Below the pieces are notes generated by a model. It searched no databases. It was given only the letters and a program-made list of their open reading frames with translations, and was not told where the DNA came from. A stretch of DNA of 63,719 nt from an uncultured Porphyromonadaceae bacterium (GTDB taxonomy: Bacteria; Bacteroidota; Bacteroidia; Bacteroidales; Muribaculaceae): contig CAMWLC010000009.1 of the NCBI GenBank assembly GCA_947174995.1, forward strand, positions 1 through 63,719, read 5' to 3'. Of this stretch, positions 59,823 to 63,719 are shown piece after piece (the stretch's first letter is position 1; every line of letters starts with the position of its first letter). The translations under genes and the position numbers were made by a program.

Positions 59823-62798
59823 ATGCAGAACAAAGGGTTCATCAGCACCATTGCCGTCCTCCTGATCCTAATCTGCGGCTTCTACATCTCCTTCTCATTC
59901 GTGACCTCCCACTATGAGAAGAAGGCCGAGGAGTTCGCAGCCGCCCAGGCGGGGACCACGGACGTGACCAATGATGTCTACAAGCAGAGTCTGAAGCAGT
60001 ACAACGACTCTATCGACAAAGAGAAAGTGTATCTGGGATATACCTACAACCAGGTACGCAAGATGGAGATAGGCCTCGGCCTTGACCTCAAGGGAGGCAT
60101 GAACGTCGTGCTCGAAATCTCCGTGCCCGACATCCTCCGCCAGTACGCCTCGGGCGATGCCCAGCTCAAGGAAATCAATGCCGCCATAGCCAAGGCCCAG
60201 GCCTCCGGTGTGAAGGCCTCAGACAAGGACTTCATCCACGCCTTCGCCGCCAACATACAGCCCGGCGCGATGGCCGGTCTTTTCGTCCGCGAGGGTGAGC
60301 ACCTCGGCAAACTCAAGAACAACGCCACCAACCCCGAGGTAGAGGCCGCGCTGCGCGACCAGGTCAACTCCCAGGTGGACGCCGCTTTCAACATCTTCCG
60401 CACGCGTATCGACCAGTTCGGCGTGGTGGCTCCCAACATCCAGAAGCTTCAGGACAAGACGGGCCAGATTCTGCTCGAGCTCCCCGGCGTCAAGGAGCCG
60501 GAACGTGTCACAGACCTGCTGAAGTCATCGGCCAACCTGGAGTTCTACGAAGTCTACAACTATAACGAGATCGCCAACGACCTCAACAGCTTCGCCGCAG
60601 CATACGCCGCCCAGGACACCATCGGCCACACCGACCTCATAGCTCTGCTCGGCGGCCCCCAGCGCGCCGGTAGCCCCGTCATCGGCTTCGTGACGCCCGC
60701 CAACCGCGCCATGGTGGACAGCATCCTCAACTCCCCCCTGGCCAAGCAGAAACTTCCCGCCGACTTCCACGCCGCCTGGGAGGTGAAGCCCTTCGACGCC
60801 CCCGTGCTCGACGCCCAGGGCAACGTCCTCAAGAAGGCCAACGGCGAAGACCGCACCACCCCCTACTGGCAGCTCATCGCCCTCAAGGGTGAGGCCGCGC
60901 TCCAGGGCGACGCCGTCACCTCCGCAAGCTCCGAATACGACAACATGCAGGGCAACATGGTCAACATGCGCATGAACGACCGCGGCGCACGCGAGTGGGC
61001 CACCATCACGCGCAACAACATCGGCCGCCCCATCGCCATCGTGCTCGACGAGAACGTATACTCCTTCCCCAACGTCAACAACGAGATCACCGGAGGCTCC
61101 TCGCAGATCACCGGCAACTTCACCCCCGAAGAGGCCAATGACCTCGCCAACGTCCTCAAGTCCGGCAAGATGTCGGCCAAGGTGGACGTCGTCTCCAACA
61201 ACGTCATCGGCCCCTCCCTCGGCGCCGAAGCCATCCAGCAGGGATTCCTCTCCTTCGTGGTGGCCATCTGTCTGCTGATGGTCTTCATGATTCTTGTCTA
61301 CGGACTCATCCCGGGTCTCGTGGCCAACGTGGGCCTTATCCTCAACCTCTACTTCACGCTCGGCATCCTCGCCTCCCTCCAGGCAGTCCTCACCCTCTCG
61401 GGCATCGCGGGTATCGTGCTTGCCTTGGGTATGGCCGTTGACGCCAACGTGCTCATCTTCGAGCGCACCAAGGAGGAACTCAAGAACGGCAAGGGTCTGC
61501 GCCAGGCAATCTCCGACGGCTACAGCAACGCCTTCTCCGCCATCTTCGACTCCAATCTCACCTCCGTCATCACCGGCGTGATCCTCCTCATCTTCGGCTC
61601 CGGTCCCATCAAGGGCTTCGCCACCACTCTGATCATCGGTCTGGTCTGCTCCTTCTTCACAGCCGTCTTCCTCACCCGCATAGCCTTCGAGTGGATCACG
61701 GCCGGAGGACGCAACGCCGGCATGACCTTCGACACCCCCGTGAGCCGCAACTTCCTCACCGGCACGCACTACAACTTCATCGGCAAGTCACGTTACGCCG
61801 CCGTGGTCTGGATCGCCCTCATCGTCGTTTCCATCGCATCGCTCGCCATCCGCGGCATGAACCAGGGCATCGACTTCTCCGGAGGCCGCAACTACGTGGT
61901 ACAGTTCAATAAGGAAGTCAACCCCGCCGACATCCAGGCCAAGCTCCTCTCCGACCTCCAGCAGGCCGCCGACGACAAGACCGTCAGCGTGGGTGTAATC
62001 TCCATCGACAACCCCACCAAGGTGCGTATCTCCACCAACTATAAGATCGACTCCGAGGCTGAAGGCATCGAAAACGAAATCACCGACCTCCTCTACCAGG
62101 GCCTCCGGAAGGAGCTCACCGGAGCCGACGGCAAGGTGATGGACAAGACCGCCTTCACAATCGCCGACGAGAGCCACGGCATCATCTCGATTCAGAAAGT
62201 GGGTCCCTCCGTGGCCGACGACATGAAGCGCGACGCATACTGGGCAGTGGGCATAGCAGTAGTCTGCATGTTCCTCTACATCCTGCTGCGATTCCGCAAC
62301 ATCGCCTTCTCCGTAGGCGCCGTCGCAGCCGTGGCCCTCACCGCCTTCCTCATCATCGGCTTCTACTCCGTATGCTGGGGCTTCCTCCCCTTCTCCATGG
62401 AGATCGACCAGTCGTTTATCGCCGCCGTGCTCACCATAATCGGTTATCAGATCAACGACACCGTGGTGGTATTCGACCGCGTGCGCGAAATGATGAAGCT
62501 CGCCCCCAACGAAGACCGGTTCGTGACCTTCAACCGCTCGCTCAACACCACGCTGACGCGAACCGTCATGACATCCTTCTCCACTCTTCTGGTACTTCTG
62601 TGCATCTTCTTCCTGGGTGGAGACACGATCCGTTCCTTCACGTTTGCCATGATCTTCGGTGTAATCGTAGGCACTTTCTGCTCGCTCTTCTGCGCTGCCC
62701 CCATCGCCTACTATATCCTGAAGAACAGCCTCAAGAAGCAGGCCGCCGCAGCCGCCGCCCAGGGCAAGAAGCTCCAGGGCAACCGCCGCTTCAACTAA
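59823..62798 (+). CDS. secDF: SecDF fused protein-export membrane protein
   Basis: The 991-aa protein joins SecD (residues 1 to about 620) and SecF (about 640-970). The SecD part has one N-terminal helix, the periplasmic P1 domain (GLGLDLKGGMNVVLEISVPD, RIDQFGVVAPNIQKL), and five further helices with VLALGMAVDANVLIFERTKE. The SecF part has GIDFSGGRNYVVQFNKEV and IIGYQINDTVVVFDRVRE. SecDF uses the proton gradient to pull exported proteins through SecYEG. Length suits the fused Bacteroidetes type. The hairpin pair at 62800-62871 follows. Confidence 0.96.
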   Translation: MQNKGFISTIAVLLILICGFYISFSFVTSHYEKKAEEFAAAQAGTTDVTNDVYKQSLKQYNDSIDKEKVYLGYTYNQVRKMEIGLGLDLKGGMNVVLEISVPDILRQYASGDAQLKEINAAIAKAQASGVKASDKDFIHAFAANIQPGAMAGLFVREGEHLGKLKNNATNPEVEAALRDQVNSQVDAAFNIFRTRIDQFGVVAPNIQKLQDKTGQILLELPGVKEPERVTDLLKSSANLEFYEVYNYNEIANDLNSFAAAYAAQDTIGHTDLIALLGGPQRAGSPVIGFVTPANRAMVDSILNSPLAKQKLPADFHAAWEVKPFDAPVLDAQGNVLKKANGEDRTTPYWQLIALKGEAALQGDAVTSASSEYDNMQGNMVNMRMNDRGAREWATITRNNIGRPIAIVLDENVYSFPNVNNEITGGSSQITGNFTPEEANDLANVLKSGKMSAKVDVVSNNVIGPSLGAEAIQQGFLSFVVAICLLMVFMILVYGLIPGLVANVGLILNLYFTLGILASLQAVLTLSGIAGIVLALGMAVDANVLIFERTKEELKNGKGLRQAISDGYSNAFSAIFDSNLTSVITGVILLIFGSGPIKGFATTLIIGLVCSFFTAVFLTRIAFEWITAGGRNAGMTFDTPVSRNFLTGTHYNFIGKSRYAAVVWIALIVVSIASLAIRGMNQGIDFSGGRNYVVQFNKEVNPADIQAKLLSDLQQAADDKTVSVGVISIDNPTKVRISTNYKIDSEAEGIENEITDLLYQGLRKELTGADGKVMDKTAFTIADESHGIISIQKVGPSVADDMKRDAYWAVGIAVVCMFLYILLRFRNIAFSVGAVAAVALTAFLIIGFYSVCWGFLPFSMEIDQSFIAAVLTIIGYQINDTVVVFDRVREMMKLAPNEDRFVTFNRSLNTTLTRTVMTSFSTLLVLLCIFFLGGDTIRSFTFAMIFGVIVGTFCSLFCAAPIAYYILKNSLKKQAAAAAAQGKKLQGNRRFN

Positions 62799-62799
62799 A

Positions 62800-62828
62800 A
62801 AAGCAGAGGAGGCTTCCGGCCTCTTCTC
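62800..62828 (+). repeat. Upstream copy of the secDF terminator hairpin
   Basis: AAGCAGAGGAGGCTTCCGGC followed by CTCTTCT is a near copy of the terminator 39 bases downstream. It sits right after the secDF stop. The downstream arm is slightly degenerate. Confidence 0.6.
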
Positions 62829-62837
62829 AACCCCTCA

Positions 62838-62877
62838 AAAAGCAGAGGAGGCTTCCGGCCTCCTCTGCTTTGTTTTT
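62838..62877 (+). terminator. Intrinsic terminator of secDF
   Basis: A 14-bp stem (62839-62852 with 62858-62871, loop TTCCG) is followed by TGTTTTT. Confidence 0.8.
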
Positions 62878-62946
62878 GGATCAAAACAAATTCACGTTGC
62901 ATACATTTTCGGCTGTCTATCCTCTGCTTGCAATTTGATTTTTTCG

Positions 62947-63058
62947 ATATGGGAGCTAATTTTTAGCCGATTTCGGTGCGAAGAGAGGGAGCATAGCGAG
63001 TTATGCAACTGAGCAACAAGCCGAAAGCATCAGAAAAGAAGCCGTAGATTGTATAAAA
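62947..63058 (+). repeat. Dispersed structured repeat, copy 5
   Basis: The core is close to copy 1 in sequence (GATTTCGGTGCGAAGAGAGG, AGCATAGCGAGTTATGC, GAAGCCGTAGATTGTATAAA). The outer arms no longer pair well. It fills most of the gap between secDF and the last gene. Confidence 0.7.
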
Positions 63059-63109
63059 GGGATCCCCTCTGCGCACCTATCCCCCCACCATATACACCCT
63101 CTACAAGGG

Positions 63110-63156
63110 AAAGACCCCTGCCGGCTTGTGGCCGGCAGGGGTCTTTCGATGTATTT
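63110..63156 (-). terminator. Hairpin after the last gene
   Basis: A 16-bp stem (63110-63125 with 63131-63146) lies just past the stop of the partial gene. On the minus strand it is preceded by its coding frame and followed by CCCTTGTAG, so the T-run is weak. It may block read-through from both sides. Confidence 0.5.
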
Positions 63157-63176
63157 TGGAATCTTGTGGATTCGGA

Positions 63177-63719
63177 TTACTTGGCGGGCTGAGCCTGAGT
63201 GGCCTGGAGCTTGGCGATCTCTTCCTGGATCTTCTCGATCTCATCAGCAAGACGTGCTACCTCCGCGGAGATACGGGTGTTGAAGTCGCCGATTTCGTCT
63301 GCGTCAAGACCTACGAGCTTCTGGAGTGCGTCGGATACGCTCTGGTTGAAGTTGGTCTGCTCCTCGTTGGCTTCGTTTATGCGAGCGAGCTCGTCAGATA
63401 CGCGCTGGTGGAAGTCGTCGATCTCAGTGGCGTCGAGGCCCTGGAGCTTGGAGAGTTCGTCGTTAGCGGTCTCAACCCATGCTGCGAGGTCGTCCTGAGT
63501 GGAGGTGAGACGCTCGATGTCGGCGTTCATGTTGAGGAACTTCTCGTCGTAGTCAGCCTTGAGAATCTCTTCAACTGCCTCGTTGAGCTCTGCGGTCTGG
63601 CCCTGGAGCACGCTGATAGCCTGCTCGTTGCGAGTAATGTAGCCCTTCAGCTCGTCGTAGTTGTCATCTACCTTTGCTGCCTCTTCACCCAGACGGGAGA
63701 GTTCGTCAGATACGCGCTG
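63177..63719 (-). CDS. Coiled-coil repeat protein (5' end outside window)
   Basis: The frame runs off the window at 63719, so the gene is partial (about 180 residues seen). It consists of coiled coil with repeated units: QRVSDELSRLGEEAA, FHQRVSDELARINEANEEQ, FNQSVSDALQKLVGLDADEI, FNTRISAEVARLADEIEKI. The unit VSDxLxxL with GLDAxEI between copies suggests tandem duplication. No membrane segment is visible in the part seen. It is likely an S-layer, structural or envelope coiled-coil protein, but no function can be assigned. Confidence 0.7.
   Translation of the reverse strand, partial: QRVSDELSRLGEEAAKVDDNYDELKGYITRNEQAISVLQGQTAELNEAVEEILKADYDEKFLNMNADIERLTSTQDDLAAWVETANDELSKLQGLDATEIDDFHQRVSDELARINEANEEQTNFNQSVSDALQKLVGLDADEIGDFNTRISAEVARLADEIEKIQEEIAKLQATQAQPAK

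Noticed and set aside
60525..61769. Antisense frame of 414 codons opposite secDF
   Set aside because: It is very rich in Glu, Asp, Gly and Val from reversed GC-rich codons, with no domain.

Overview
The window looks like a chromosome segment of an anaerobic Bacteroidales bacterium, most likely a Muribaculaceae-type gut organism; that placement is inference from gene content. Support comes from a gldK-L-M-N type IX secretion cluster, a cytochrome b/flavoprotein/iron-sulfur succinate dehydrogenase-fumarate reductase operon, a GlsB-like glycine-lipid acyltransferase, fused SecDF, and promoters of the Bacteroidetes type (TTG about 19-20 bp before TAnnTTTG). I found about a dozen such promoters. 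Most of the window is GC-rich, while bases 1 to about 7300 are visibly AT-richer.

Region 1 (1-7320) is the end of a mobile island that stops at the 3' end of a tRNA-Ser(UGA) gene. It holds the tail of a coiled-coil protein that may be a mobilisation relaxase, a compact seven-gene minus-strand operon (5468 to 508), a strongly structured 5' leader (about 5510-5842), an unknown plus-strand gene and repeat clusters beside the tRNA. The operon is the most novel part. It joins a membrane-anchored protein, a glycine-rich hydrophobic protein, two unknown proteins, an 85-aa Thr/Ser/Lys/Asp-rich peptide with a microviridin-like leader motif, an MvdC/MvdD-type ATP-grasp ligase and a 66-aa protein. It reads as a graspetide-like RiPP or peptide-ligation system tied to a membrane module.

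Region 2 (7400-25900) is core chromosome. It carries a Sel1 lipoprotein, a sodium symporter, a nonulosonic-acid operon led by glsB (glsB, dehydratase, ATP-grasp, neuB, neuC, neuA), an outer-membrane phospholipase with a glycosyltransferase, a GH3-type enzyme, pyrE, a LysE-like exporter with an unusual C-terminal domain, a TPM protein and dgt.

Region 3 (25966-33214) is the type IX secretion operon porT-porP-gldK-gldL-gldM-gldN. Region 4 (33266-46290) mixes glycosyltransferases, a GNAT-like protein, an EnvC-like protein, a DUF4292-like protein, a TPR protein, dut, a ferredoxin, an AraC regulator and a polytopic membrane protein. Region 5 (46319-63719) has a PAS protein, a coiled-coil membrane protein, tRNA-Phe, tyrA, an MFS transporter, a purF homologue without the N-terminal cysteine, tRNA-Arg, sdhCAB, an esterase, an Ig-like lipoprotein, secDF and a partial coiled-coil protein.

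Across intergenic regions there is a dispersed repeat family (five copies seen) with a conserved core. Its flanking arms differ between copies but still pair, which points to a selected fold or a mobile palindromic element. No CRISPR array, rRNA or integrase gene was seen.
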